Shown: positions 36,450-47,547 of the stretch, piece by piece
How positions within the stretch are numbered: position 1 is the first letter of the stretch
How the letters are laid out: each line of letters opens with the position of its first letter
Source of the DNA: Megamerina dolium
Lineage: Eukaryota > Arthropoda > Insecta > Diptera > Megamerinidae
Direction: 5' to 3'
Assembly (NCBI GenBank): GCA_963854835.1
Contig: OY978530.1
Span: forward strand, 25,442,637-25,506,636
DNA: 64,000 bases
Made by a program: the position numbers and the translations under genes
Notes under the pieces: generated by a model
Databases searched by the model: none
What the model saw: only the letters and a program-made list of their open reading frames with translations
Told to the model about the DNA's origin: nothing

Positions 36450-39000
36450 TTGATCATGCTAAAATTAGGGTTCGACATTATAAATAATCTGATCCTGAAT
36501 GGCCAACGGATATGCCATTTAACTGCGATGAAAACAACGGCTACATTCAACGTGCTTCAGACCGATCAGACCAATTAAACCAAGATTTACCAAACGTGTC
36601 TACGCGGGACATAAATGAGGAAATAAGGCCCTTTAATATAAACCCAGACAAGGTTGCTAGCATAATTCAAGAGTGGAGGATTCAGTTTTCTGGTTCCTTG
36701 TCTGGCAAAACTGTTTAACATTTTCTGGTAAATGCTCTGACCAGAGATTGTCTTCAAGGTAACTTCCAATTACTATGAGATCAAAGTTACCTGTTGTTCT
36801 GGTCAGGCACGTGATTGGTATTGGAGGTACAGGAGAAATGTTGATAAAATTCGTTGGGAGTTTCTATATCATTTCAAGGACCCAAGAAATGATACTAATA
36901 TTTAAGAACTGATTCGAGATAGGAAACAACGCGTTGGTGAAAGGTTTAAACATTTTCTCGAGGTGTTAAAATTAACTAATAGGCTGCATATGTCCATTCC
37001 AGAAAATGAACTTGTACAAATACTACAGAGTTATCTCCGTGTAGTAATACGCCAATAACAGTTTATGATACAAATTCAAAGTGTATCACACTTGCGTAAT
37101 TTTTGTCAGCGTAGAGAAGCAATATGCACAACTCCAATGTTGGTCAATATATCTAGATATATACCAAGGCAAAATATTGTAGCCCGTTCAGTCCATGAAT
37201 CATCGCCTACACAACAGAAGGAGGTTTTGCCGAAAATGTCAATGCACTGAATGAACAATGTCTACAATGCTGGAGTTGAAGGAACCCTGGACATCGCTAA
37301 GACAACTGCATCGAGGAGCGTACAGTGTTTTGCTATGGTTGTGGTGCCATGAGCACATACAAAGCAAATTGCGTTAAATGTATTGCTAAAAAAAACTGTC
37401 AATTAGCGAGAGCAAAATCACCAGTTCTCGCTCTTAAACAACAACAACGAATCAACATCATATCCAGACATACGAAATAAAATAATATTCCTCAAACGTG
37501 ACCTTAACAAACAACAAGAGTTTACATATAGAACAGTCAAAAAATATCAACAACGACTGGTCGAATACCAACAAATTAGGAAGAAAATATTTAACAGCGT
37601 AGAATCCTTACATAATAGTCCCAATATATGTTATTTTAATAAGTCAAAGAAGTGGACCGTACGTAAACCCAACTTTTGAAAAAATGTTACTACACAACGT
37701 AGGCAACTGGCAAAAACAATTGTCACAATTCGTGGAATAAACAATGTCACACGACCATATGCACAAGTGAGAATTTATAAATATCTCGGGTTGCTAGTTA
37801 GTGTAGCATCTCTCACATGTGCTGGTGGGCATTACAAGTCAATATATTTAACATTAAGAACAGCTGACGGAACGACACAAAACGTATTACGTACTAGACA
37901 AATCGTATATTAATTTGTATCGTTCCTCGCCTAAGCCAAGATTTGTATTTCGGTTATAATTTCTGACGTTGTTGTTAACCTTTTTCCTTCGTATGCCAAA
38001 GAAGGACTAGGCAACACTTCTCTATTGAAGTATGTTATCGAAGTGAAAGAAAATACTCATGCAATAAAACAAAGGTATTACGCAGTAACAACTGCGGTTG
38101 AGAAGTTTATACTTGGAACAAATTGCCTAAAGCGCAATACATTACTGATTTAGATTTGAAAGGCATTTTGGCAAATTGGATTAGCAGAAAAATACGTGTT
38201 TTTACAGCGTTTACAGTTCCTAATTGCCCATTGTACCAGTAAACTGTGATGGCATTTGGTTTGTACAATGCTCCACAACTATGTTTCGCTTGATCGATCG
38301 TGTCATTCTTCCAAAATTACGGATTCGTGTATTTGTGTACATGGACGAATTACTTGTCCTATCGGAAGATTTTGATGGTCACCTTGAATTGCTCACGGAG
38401 GTCGCATTTCATATTCGTAAGGCTAGGTTGACTTTGAACATTGAGAAAAGTGGATTTTGTCTTAAGGAGGCGAATTGCTTAGGTTATGTAGTGAGATATG
38501 GAATAGTAAAAACCGATCCAAATAAGGTTTCTGCCATTACAGCTTATCCTCATCGATTTTTGGCGTGGCAGGTTAGTACATACGTTTTATCAATAACTTC
38601 GCTGCCTTGACAACCTAACTGACAGAGTTACTGAAGGCTCAATCCGCTTTTGAGCAACTGACACAATTAATCTCAGCCCCGATTCTAACACCTAAAATTA
38701 AATCGTCACAACGGAAATATAGCGTCACTGAACAAGAGTGTCTTGCAGTATTAATATATTTAAAAATGTTCAGACCATATGTAGAAAGCCAGGAATTAAC
38801 CATAGTTATAGACCATGAGAACCTAAAATGGCTAATGCGTCAGTCAGACCTTTCGAGATAGCTTGCATTATTGTTTTTGAAAATACAATAATATACCTTT
38901 AAAATTGAACACCGAAAAGGTTTCGAAAACATTATGCCTGATGCGTTGTCTCGCTCAAAAGCTAATGATTGGTGTTGAATGCTATTGAAAACTTGAAGCC
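36450..39000 (+). mobile_element. Ty3/gypsy retrotransposon, decayed
   Basis: Gag: MPFNCDENNGYIQRASDRSD at 36512, with zinc knuckles near 37260-37370 (QCWSxRNPGHRxDNC, FCYGCGAMSTYKANC). Pol: RT starts around 38130 (TDLDLKGILANWI, VFTAFTVPNCP, MAFGLYNAPQ). It continues in a 128-codon frame at 38224-38610 with VYMDELLVLSEDFDGHLELL, where the usual YxDD is YMDE, so one catalytic Asp is lost. RNase H-like remnants (TEQECLAVL, IDHENLKWLM, FKIEHRKG) follow at 38720-38960. No integrase or LTRs were identified. Many stops and shifts. Confidence 0.82.
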
Positions 39001-39579
39001 TTTAGTCAACTTAGAATCTAAACAATTCTCGTCTGCAGATTATAACAACCTAAAAAACACATTGAGGCTAATAGCAGTAAATTACCAGATCTGAAACTAG
39101 AAAAGACTGCTGGCGATTTGCCTGTGTCAACACACGATGGAATCTATATTGGCCACGAATGCATGAGTAGGTAATTATATTCAAAATTATGATACCTGCA
39201 AGCAAACAAAATCACAAAATGTAATACAGCGACCACCCATGGGAGTACAACCAAAATCAGATAGGCTCTCCAAAAATTATATATTGACCTTATTGGGCCC
39301 TTCCCGCATTCGAAAAATGTTATCATAAGTATATTGATTGTATTAGACCATTGTTGTATTAGAGTGCGTAAATTGATTATATTAGACTGCGTAAATTCCC
39401 ATTAATATTGGGCAAACCAAATCGTTGATCTTCTGGAACAACGTGTTATAATGTTTCATAGTTGCATAGTTGTATGAAACATGTGTTAATGGCGATATAT
39501 TTACCACAATCAAATCTGTCAGAACGAGTAAATCGTTTTACAGAGCCTTCGGATTTAAGTCTTCGGATTTGATTTAAAA
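39001..39579. other. Spacer, possibly remains of the gypsy 3' part
   Basis: Short similarity to integrase-type text cannot be supported. A tract of A at 39575-39590 marks the edge of the next relic. Confidence 0.4.
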
Positions 39580-39590
39580 AAAAAAAAAAA

Positions 39591-40230
39591 ACACATACAA
39601 TTTAGAAAAATGTATGAAATCTTTATTTGAGACGATAGAACGATCTATATAATTCAATGTTTAAAAATTTCATGTAAACGTTGACCGCAGCTGCACCTCA
39701 ACTGGTTCATACGCTGGGTCCAATTTTGGCATACTCTCTCCAACATACCGTCCGGTATCTCACGAATAAAGTCTTCAATATTGGCTTCCAGTGCGTCAAC
39801 CGTTACGGGCTTGTCGCTAAAGACATGAGCCTTAATATCTAGGCGGCCAATTGATCGGTCCCAAACGTGAAATAAACTGTTCACCGAACTCGCCTGTCAA
39901 TTGGGCTATTGTTTCGCGTGCTCTGTTTTATGTGGAACCGTTTTGTTCAAACCACATGACAGCGAAGTCCAGCTCTTCCATTTTGGGCAAAAAAAAGTTT
40001 GTAATTATCGCATGGTAGTGCTCGCCATTCACAGTAACGTTCGTGCCTTCGTCGTCTTTGAAAAAGTACGGTCCAATGATGCCACCGGCCCATAATCCAC
40101 ACCAAACAGTGCATTTTTCGGGATGCATTAGCTGTTCTTGCAATGCTTCCGGCTGCTCTTCACACCAAATACGGCAATTTTGATTGTTCACGTATCCATT
40201 CAACCAGAAATGAACTGATCATAAAATGTA
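39591..40230 (-). pseudogene. Mariner-type transposase relic (third relative of M1/M2)
   Basis: Minus-strand pieces: MNGYVNNQNCRIWCEEQPEA, VWCGLWAGGIIGPYFFKDDE, NFFLPKMEELDFAVMWFEQN (second catalytic Asp replaced by Asn in QNGST). The C-terminus follows: VFSDKPVTVDALEANIEDFI and VCQNWTQRMNQLRCSCGQRL, stop near 39657. The N-terminal HTH half is missing beyond about 40230. Confidence 0.85.
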
Positions 40231-40821
40231 AGAAGTGCACGATGTACTTTCTTCACCGAGCATGAATTTTTGTACTGTTTGGGCAGCAAATGTAGAGCAT
40301 TGTAATACATATGAACTGCTTCGTAAGTTGCAAGCGTTAGATACAAGTGAATGCATATTACATGTTATATAAAATATAGCACTAATGTCAAAACGTACAA
40401 TTTGCGCAGTAACTCTACCTCCAATTACATATGTGGCTAATTAGTGTACAGGCGCAACCTTGTTCAAAGCGACAAAACAAAAAAGTTCAATGCATAACTT
40501 GCCAGACAGTCATTGAGGGCAAGAATTGCAGCAAAAGTGAGTAATTGCTTGTGTAAATTAACGAACGACAAGGGCACACGTGAAAGGGAAAGAAGGAACA
40601 GAGTACCTTGGTAACATCGGCAAATTGTACAAAGACCCATGCTTAGATAAACAGAGTAAGGAAGATCTCTGTACAATTGCTTAAAGAAGATCACTATGAT
40701 GTAAGGGTGATGTAAGGAAGTGGGTGTATGAGTGTGTACATGCATGAATAACGCTGAGTATGTTAGTGGTGTGATCATAATGTTATCGTTCCAGCAATTC
40801 CAACGATTGGACAACCAATGT
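40231..40821. other. Spacer without recognised content
   Basis: The first 100 bases may still belong to the mariner relic. The rest has no frame or repeat that I recognise. Confidence 0.45.
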
Positions 40822-41235
40822 ATACGGAAAGACTAACGAAAGTTCTGTAAATTGATGATATTTTATGTGATTTTAAAGAATTAAAAAAGAGCACACGTTT
40901 TGTAGTAATTTAACGATATTTCGTTCTAAATTTTAGAAAAAACGGTAAGAACGGAGATTAGAAAACGTAAAATTACTGACGAAAGGTTGGTGGAAATTCC
41001 CCCACCAACGCAGAAGAAATTTGACATGCGATTCTTTACGGATTTCGACGTCAACGTAAGCTCATAGAAATTTGAAGTGAATTCCAAACAGCATATGGAA
41101 CGAAAGCACCTTCTCTTAAGACCATTTGTAAGTGGTATCAACAATTCCACACTAGACATATGTTCGTGGAGGACAATCCCCGCGAAGGAAGGCCAAAATC
41201 TTCGACCGACGACATTAATGTGACTAATTAACGAA
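40822..41235 (+). mobile_element. Mariner family V copy 1, 5' part only
   Basis: Begins ACGGAAAGACTAACGAAAGT like the left end of the copy at 57551. It carries the transposase N-terminal region (KWYQQFH-type block) with mutations, and stops at about 41235 where similarity is lost. Confidence 0.85.
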
Positions 41236-41525
41236 TAAGCAGATTTTCAAAATGATTTGTTTTTGAAATGTTGCGTCACGCTATCAGTTAGATATAACAT
41301 TTTTGAAACATGGAAACATTTTTGAAAGTACTCAGTTAAAGTTATTTGATAAGCACATACGGCAATTGTGTTATGCTTCAAGGTATATAAATTTGCCGCG
41401 CTACCATGTTTAACATTATTTTCTGTTTTATAATAAAAACCGATGGTGACTATTGTAATTTGGTTGTTATTCCAATAGAAAGATTGTAAAAGTTTTGTGC
41501 AACAAATGCATTTTTTTCATTAAAG
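41236..41525. other. Spacer
   Basis: AT-rich; nothing recognised. Confidence 0.4.
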
Positions 41526-41894
41526 CATAAAAAAAAAATAAATATGTGGCACTTAAAGCCCCAAAGGGCTCATTGGCCGAGCTTCTCTTCCATTACTGTT
41601 GTGCGTCTTAAATTTTTGGACAATATTAGAATGGACCTACTTATTTTAGCCGGTTCCGAACGGCAGAACACTTGTGACATCACTTTTTCTGAGCTTTGTC
41701 ACAGACTTCTTTTTTTAGAAGCTTTTTCATGGCAAGTTGTTACTGTCGGAAGAATTGCCAATTGCTTGCCGACAGGTGGGTACCGTTCGAAAGAAAAATC
41801 TTATCGATATTAAATTTGTTATGCATCAGCCGGGGATTGAACCACGACCTACAGATCAGAAGGCGAACACACTAACCACTGAGCTACGGCACCC
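41526..41894 (-). mobile_element. tRNA-derived SINE copy 1
   Basis: About 365 bp. The sense strand starts GGGTGCCGTAGCTCAGTGG. The pol III A box TAGCTCAGTGG matches TRGYNNARNGG exactly. A B box GGTTCAATCCC follows about 43 bases after the A box start. A unique body follows (TTCGAACGGTACCCACCTGT, GTGTTCTGCCGTTCGGAACC) and ends GGGGCTTTAAGTGCCACATA plus an A/T-rich tail. Confidence 0.9.
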
Positions 41895-41925
41895 ACTTAT
41901 TTAACCAATATTTAATGAAAACACA

Positions 41926-42139
41926 GCTTTGTCACAGAGTTCTTTTTTTAGAAGCTTTTTCATGGCAAGTTGTTACTGTCGGAAGAATTGCCAATTGCTT
42001 GCCGACAGATGGGTACCGTTCGAAAGAAAAATCTTATCGATATTAAATTTGTTATGCATCAGCCGGGGATTGAACCACGACCTACAGATCAGAAGGCGAA
42101 CACACTAACCACTGAACACCACGGCACCACGGCACCCAC
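41926..42139 (-). mobile_element. SINE copy 2, 3'-truncated
   Basis: Same family and strand as copy 1. It lacks the 3' half of the body and tail. The head contains a small duplication (CACCACGGCACCACGGCACC). Confidence 0.9.
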
Positions 42140-42266
42140 CTTCATTAAAACATACGTAACAATAATTTCAACTTCCTTTAAATCAAGGTATAAAGTGGCT
42201 GTCAAACTTACAAGACGTGTTTTTGTTCGCTCTGTGGTGTTTTCATTAAATATTGGTTAAATAAGT

Positions 42267-42612
42267 GGGTGCCGTAGCTCAGTGGTTAGTGTGTTCGCCT
42301 TCTGATCTGTAGGTCGTGGTTCATTCCCCGGCTGATGCATAAAAAATTTAATATCGATAAGATATTTCTTTCGAATGGTACCCACCTGTCGGCAAGCAAT
42401 TGGCAATTCTTCCGACAGTAACAACTTGCCATGAAAAAGCTTCTAAAATAACTCTGTGACAAAGCTTAGAGAAAGTGATGTCACAAGTGTTCTGCCGTTC
42501 GGAACCGGCTAAAATAAGTAGGTCCCTTCTAATACTGTCTAAGTTTAAGACGCACAACAGTAATGGAAGAGAAGCTCGGCCAATGAGCCCTTTGGCACAT
42601 ATTTATTTTTAA
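42267..42612 (+). mobile_element. SINE copy 3 (inverted relative to copies 1 and 2)
   Basis: Full-length copy in the plus orientation with intact A box; the B box reads GGTTCATTCCC. The 30 bases before its head are the exact complement of those beyond the head of copy 1. Confidence 0.92.
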
Positions 42613-43069
42613 TTTTTTTTTATTGGTTAAATTTTTGTTTAAATTTAATGTGTTCGTGCATTTATTCATTATAAAGCTAAGTAGAATTTGGTAAATTCCA
42701 TTGCTTGCTAATGTGTGTTTTTGTACAAATTGTGACATATTCTAAGTTTTAATTTAGTTATTTTTTCTGTTTGTATACTTTTGTTATTTTTTATTTAGTT
42801 ATATTGTTGTTTCATTTAACTGCACCTGTTGTTGTTAGTGATTTAATATTGGTTTATTAGTTGTTTGTATTTTATCGCTTTCAGTAACTTTGAAACTGTT
42901 TCTATTTTATTTGTTTTATAATAAAATTTCTATTTAGATCCACTTGTCTCAAAATCGGATCAGTGCTGCCTGTAGTTTTTTCATTTTTTAAATATACTTT
43001 TTTGTTTATTTTTTATTTCATTATATTTATTTATTGTTTTGTTTCGTTCATATATTTATTTTATAAAGT
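42613..43069. other. T-rich region before the next LINE ORF1
   Basis: Probably the 5' UTR of the LINE that follows; no frame. The sequence is T/TTTG-rich. Confidence 0.4.
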
Positions 43070-43850
43070 ATGAATTGCCTATATAAGTGTAAACTGAAAA
43101 GTGACACTGAGAAAGTGATTTCGTGCTGGTTATACAATGGTCTTGCACACTCAAAGTGTGCGGGTCTTTCTGGCAGGGTTATGGACAACCTCAATGAGGG
43201 AAAGGGCCTTCGCTGGACTTGCCTGAAATGCAGGTCTACTGACGTGGAACTGATCACCATGTTCAGGCAAACCAGAGCTGCATGTTGGAAATCGGTAGGG
43301 ACCTAGCATCTGTCATGGAAAGCCTTCTCAACATTGAGATACGTTTTAATGACTTTAAATGTTTAGAGGAACCCCTGCTGGTTACTATGTCAGCGTTGAA
43401 AAAAGGGAATACTGAACAGACAGGTGTAGACGGTGTTAGTGGATGACAAAAGAAAGCTTTGGTGTCTATACTTGTTTCGATGCCTCCTCCTGAGGTAATT
43501 GTGACTAGCCCCTCAACTAACTCAGATACCGTTCGTAGCACCGTTAAACAGGGTGGTACTCGTGGCCTTGCCAAGAGGGTTGGTGGTAGTACCTCCAAAA
43601 AATTCGATCTTTATTTCAAGATTGTCTTGTGCAACTACTGTTGAAGATATTCGGTTTTATATAAACTCAAAAATGAAATGCACTGATTTCTCGGTCTATA
43701 AATTAATTTTACGTTAGAAAGGAAAATTTCCGCTTTCAAAGTTATCGTTTCTGCTGACGACTTTGGAAGAATGGTCAATAAACGTTTTTGGCCTGACAGC
43801 GTTGTAGTTCGAGAATTTGTTTTTAGGCCGAAAAAACATAATGGTGTCAA
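43070..43850 (+). pseudogene. LINE ORF1 with PHD-like Cys/His finger
   Basis: Starts MNCLYKCKLKSDTEKVISCW. Cys and His pairs continue through LAHSKCAGLSG and LRWTCLKCRSTD, a PHD-like finger of the kind found at the N-terminus of some LINE ORF1 proteins. Frames break after residue 78. Confidence 0.7.
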
Positions 43851-44104
43851 ACTTTCTCAACAATCTGTTTCAACAAAAAGCTAAATGGAACCCCAACATT
43901 CTTATACAATTTGTATCAGAATGTTAGTGGCTTCAATTCGAAGCTTTGTGATGTACTTCTGAAAAGTTTTGATAGCCCCTTTGATATTCTTGTGTTTTCT
44001 GAAACGTGACAAACCGAATTTTAATTACACTGGAATATTGTGTAACAACTTTCAAATTTTTGGACCGTCCGTCCAAGGTTGGTGGCGGTGTCTTAATTGC
44101 AATT

Positions 44105-45085
44105 AAAACTTTATTACTTACTTACTTACTTATGTGGCCATAACAACCGAATATCGATTTAGGCCGAATATAATATGCTTTGCCAGCCATCTCTGTTCTT
44201 CGCTAGCTGGCGCCAGTTAGAAATTCGAAGCGCCGTCAGGTTCTCCAGTACTTGGTCTTTCCACCGGATGTTAGGTCTTCCTCTTTTGCGTCGTCCTCCA
44301 GCGGGCTCCGAATATAACACCTTCTTAGCTGGAGCGTGTTATTCCATTCGCTCGACATGACCTAGCCAGCGCAGCCGGTGGATTTTGATGCGCTTTACTA
44401 TGTCAATATCGGCATACAGCTCGTACAGCTCATGTTTGTACCTTATTCGGTACTCGCAGCCAACGCAAATAGGTCTAAAGATCTTACGTAGGACTTTTCT
44501 CTCGAAAACTCCAAGCATTCGCTCATCCAGTACAGAAATTGTCCAGGCTTCAGCGCCATATGTTAGGACAGGCATGATGAGAGACTTGTAGAGTGTAGTT
44601 TTAGTTCTTCGAGAGAGAGCTCGACTTCTCAATTGCTTACTTAGCCCAAAGTAGTACCTGTTTGCAAGAGCGATCCTTCGTAATATCTCCAGGCTGACGT
44701 CATTACTGCTGTTAATGCTGGTTCCAAGGTAAAAAAAGTCCCTTACTACTTCCAAGGCGTAGTTGTTAACAGTGACGTGCTGTCCAAGATGCCGGGACTC
44801 TTCGTTTGTTGACACTAGATACTTCGTCTTGCCCTTGTTCACCGTAAGACCCATCCGACGCGACTCTCTTTCTAACTCTGAGAATGCTGCACTGACTGCT
44901 CGCGTGTTCATGCCGATTATGTCAATATCGTCGGCATATGCTAGTAGCATGACACTTTTGTTGATGATAGTGCCATTATGTCGTAAATCAGCAGCTCGTA
45001 TTATTTTCTCCATAATAAGATTGAAGAAGTCACACGATAACGAATCACCTTGTCTGAAACCCCGTTTAGTATTAAACGGTGCGGA
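44105..45085 (-). mobile_element. TAAG-tail LINE, 5'-truncated, nested in another LINE
   Basis: The minus-strand element starts in RT and ends with (TAAG)n (plus ACTTACTTACTTACTTATG at 44115-44133). It is the best copy of this family. Its long open RT frame is described separately. The host LINE's endonuclease continues on either side. Confidence 0.9.
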
Positions 45086-45088
45086 ATA
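44339..45088 (-). pseudogene. TAAG-tail LINE RT C-terminal half (about 250 codons open)
   Basis: FNTKRGFRQGDSLSCDFFNL, SVMLLAYADDIDIIGMNTRA with the catalytic ADD intact, NEGKTKYL-type block (NKGKTKYLVSTNEESRHLG), and VVRDFFYLGTSINSSNDVSL. YGAEAWTI and RLRWLGHVERME follow. The HVxRM...Arg-rich end is typical of a LINE class often labelled craniofacial-development-protein-2-like in insect genomes. Clade not assigned with certainty. Confidence 0.85.
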
Positions 45089-45358
45089 TATTACCATCAG
45101 AAATAGTCTCTTTTTCTGAAATTAAAGACCAAGAGTTTCGTTGTGTTCGTGTTCGTTTAGGAGCAAAATTTTTGTTCATAACATGTCCTTACATCCCTCC
45201 AGCTGCACAAAAGATCTTCAGGTCGTGGTGCTTCATAGCCTTAATAATAATAATAATAATATAAAAATTATATCCCTCCAAATTCTCATATTATCGTATA
45301 TCTTAAACACTCTTCTCTAATCAAGATTATATTCAAGAAATTAAAAGAACATGATGCT

Positions 45359-46480
45359 ATGTTAATTTTCGGTGATTTCAACTTACCCCATGTTTGTTGG
45401 AATCTTCAGGATAGTGATCGATTATTACCATGCACTACTCGCGAGAGTTTTAATAGGTTCCTAGACTCTTTGTCAGAGCTTGGCTTAAAACAAGTAAATG
45501 CTATTTGTAATAAAAATAACAAAACTTTCGTCTACTGGAGAGTTGCATAATTTAAAAAACTATAGAAATCATGCTTACAGGTCTTTCAAAGCATCTGGTA
45601 GTTCAGTTGATTACGCTAGATACAATCTTCTCAGAATAGAATACCTATCTTTGAATTCAAAATGTTACAAAGATTACACTAGTAAATTAAAGGCTGAAAT
45701 TCATATAAATTCTAAAGCATTTTATAACTTTGTGAATATAAAACGTAAAAATGCTGATTTCCCTCCAATAATGAAATTTAAGGATTGTGTGTCCAGTGAT
45801 GACCAATATATCTCCGATCTCTTTAAGAGTGGTTCCAAATCAGAAATTTCAAATTATCGAGGTATAGCCAAACTAAATGTTTTACCTAAATTGTTCGAGG
45901 CTATTTTTACTACGGAACTGGTTTTCTCAATAAAACCCGCAATATCATTATATCAACATGGTTTCTTAAAAGGAAAATACACAATAACCAATCTTCTTGA
46001 ATTTTCAACCAGCGTAATTAATGGTTTTATCGTGGTTTCCAGACTGATGTAGTTTATACTGATTTTAGTAAAGCTTTCGTCAAGGTAAATCATGACTTAT
46101 TGATAAAGAAACATGATTCAATTGACATCCCCACATTCCCCACATCTTATCTCTGGATCAGATCTTATTTATCTCACCGTATTCAGAAGGTTCTATTCAG
46201 AAACGCAATTTCGAAAAATATAATCGTTACATTTGGTGTTCCTCAGAGTAGCCACCTGTGACCAGTTCTTTTCTTACTCTTCATAAATGATCTTCCATCA
46301 GCTATTACACACTGAACTGTTTTAATGTTTGCGGATGATGTCAAATTTTTATCACTCATTATTCATCTGCTTCCCAAAAATATTTATAGTTGGATTTAAT
46401 TTTTCTTTCAAACTGGTGCTCTTCAAATCTAATGGTACATAACTTAGATAAATGTAAGTTCATGATTTATGAGAGAACCT
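45359..46480 (+). pseudogene. LINE endonuclease end and RT, degenerate
   Basis: Endonuclease LIFGDFNLPHVCW. The linker includes KNYRNHAYRSFKASGSSVDY and INSKAFYNFVNIKRKNADFP. RT: SEISNYRGIAKLNVLPKLFE, YQHGFLKGKYTITNLLEF, TDFSKAF-KVNHDLL, VTFGVPQSSHL, and the catalytic FADDVKF at about 46328. A downstream deletion after GS replaces the expected RT start. Confidence 0.82.
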
Positions 46481-47547
46481 CTTTTTTATCAGTTTTCGCT
46501 TTGAATTTCTTAGTCCCACTTTAGCAGGCCTGAAATTCTTACTCAATTGACGTCATCATAGGTGCAGACCTCTATGGTCTGTTAGAAAAAAGTTGAATCA
46601 AACACACTCCCTGCGGTGCTGCTATAGTGCAAAATACACATCTTGGTTGGACCATTTTTGGGCGCATACCCAGCTCTTCATCTCCTCGATTATGTACGGC
46701 AGCCTGCACTACATCTGCTGATGATTTGAGCAGCTTAGTTCAGCAAATGTGAAAGTTGAACAGGATGAACAATTCTGCGAAGTTTTTTGAATGGCGGAAT
46801 CAGCTCCGGGCAATATAAAATTCGTTATCCGTTCAAAGAAGAATCTGATAATATAATTCAAAATTATAATTAAAGTTTTTCTTTCCTATCATCATCATCA
46901 CTGAGTACCTTGTTATAAACCATGTCACCATATGGGGACACTGCTATAAAATCCTACGAAATAACTGCATATCATAAATATTATGACATCATCAGTTAGA
47001 GGTGTTTCATATATGATGTGGTTATTTAAACAGGTATCCTCTCTTGAAGACAGAGCGCGGTAGTAGTTTAAGGCATATGAAGAAAGTAGTTGAAGTCGAG
47101 AAGTCATAAACTGTTTGTTAAATTCGCATCACGGAGTATACAAGGAATCAGTCACTACCACCAAATTTCGTCTAGTTTTTAACATGTCCAGAAAAGGCAC
47201 GCAAAACATCTCCCTAAACGATTGTCTCCATGTTGGTCCAAAGTATCAACATATTGGTTGCTGACCGTCACATATTCTTTAAATTATTCACCGTATCTTG
47301 CGATCAAGGTACTACAGACGTTAGCTTAAGCGAAGAAACAAGCTTTACGTAGGCCTCCAAGGTCTTGAGAAATTCGTTTTACGGAGAGGATTGTTTGCAC
47401 GGAGCCGAGACCTGATACCAAAGTTGTATTGGAAATAATATACCAACTGCCGCAGTTACTTGAGAGTCGATCTCCAATTCTGCAAACTTCATGCAGTGTT
47501 TAAGTGCGGATGACAAGCAGAACGGTGTTTGCAGTAACTTAAATCTA

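Larger units (their letters stand above)
41526..42612. repeat. Large inverted repeat made of SINE plus flank
   Basis: Left arm 41526-41925 and right arm 42237-42612. Each arm holds a SINE and the same 30-bp non-SINE flank (TTATTTAACCAATATTTAATG on one strand). The roughly 310-bp spacer holds SINE copy 2. Shared flank means the arms arose by inverted duplication, not by two insertions. Confidence 0.85.
43070..46500 (+). mobile_element. LINE (CR1/jockey-like) with PHD-type ORF1, split by another LINE
   Basis: Order on the plus strand: a cysteine-rich ORF1 (43070-43850) and the endonuclease start (LYQNVSGFNSKLCDVLLKSF near 43900). A minus-strand LINE fragment interrupts at 44105-45085. The endonuclease then resumes (LIFGDFNLPHVCWNLQD, 45362), followed by RT to about 46500. 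The degenerate ORFs and order fit one element. Confidence 0.8.

Noticed and set aside
38224..38610. Possibility of a functional gypsy reverse transcriptase
   Set aside because: The frame is short, the catalytic YxDD is YMDE, and stops surround it.
41820..41894. Possible genuine tRNA gene
   Set aside because: A and B boxes are good, but the sequence continues into a repeated non-tRNA body in every copy and the acceptor stem does not close, so it is a SINE head.
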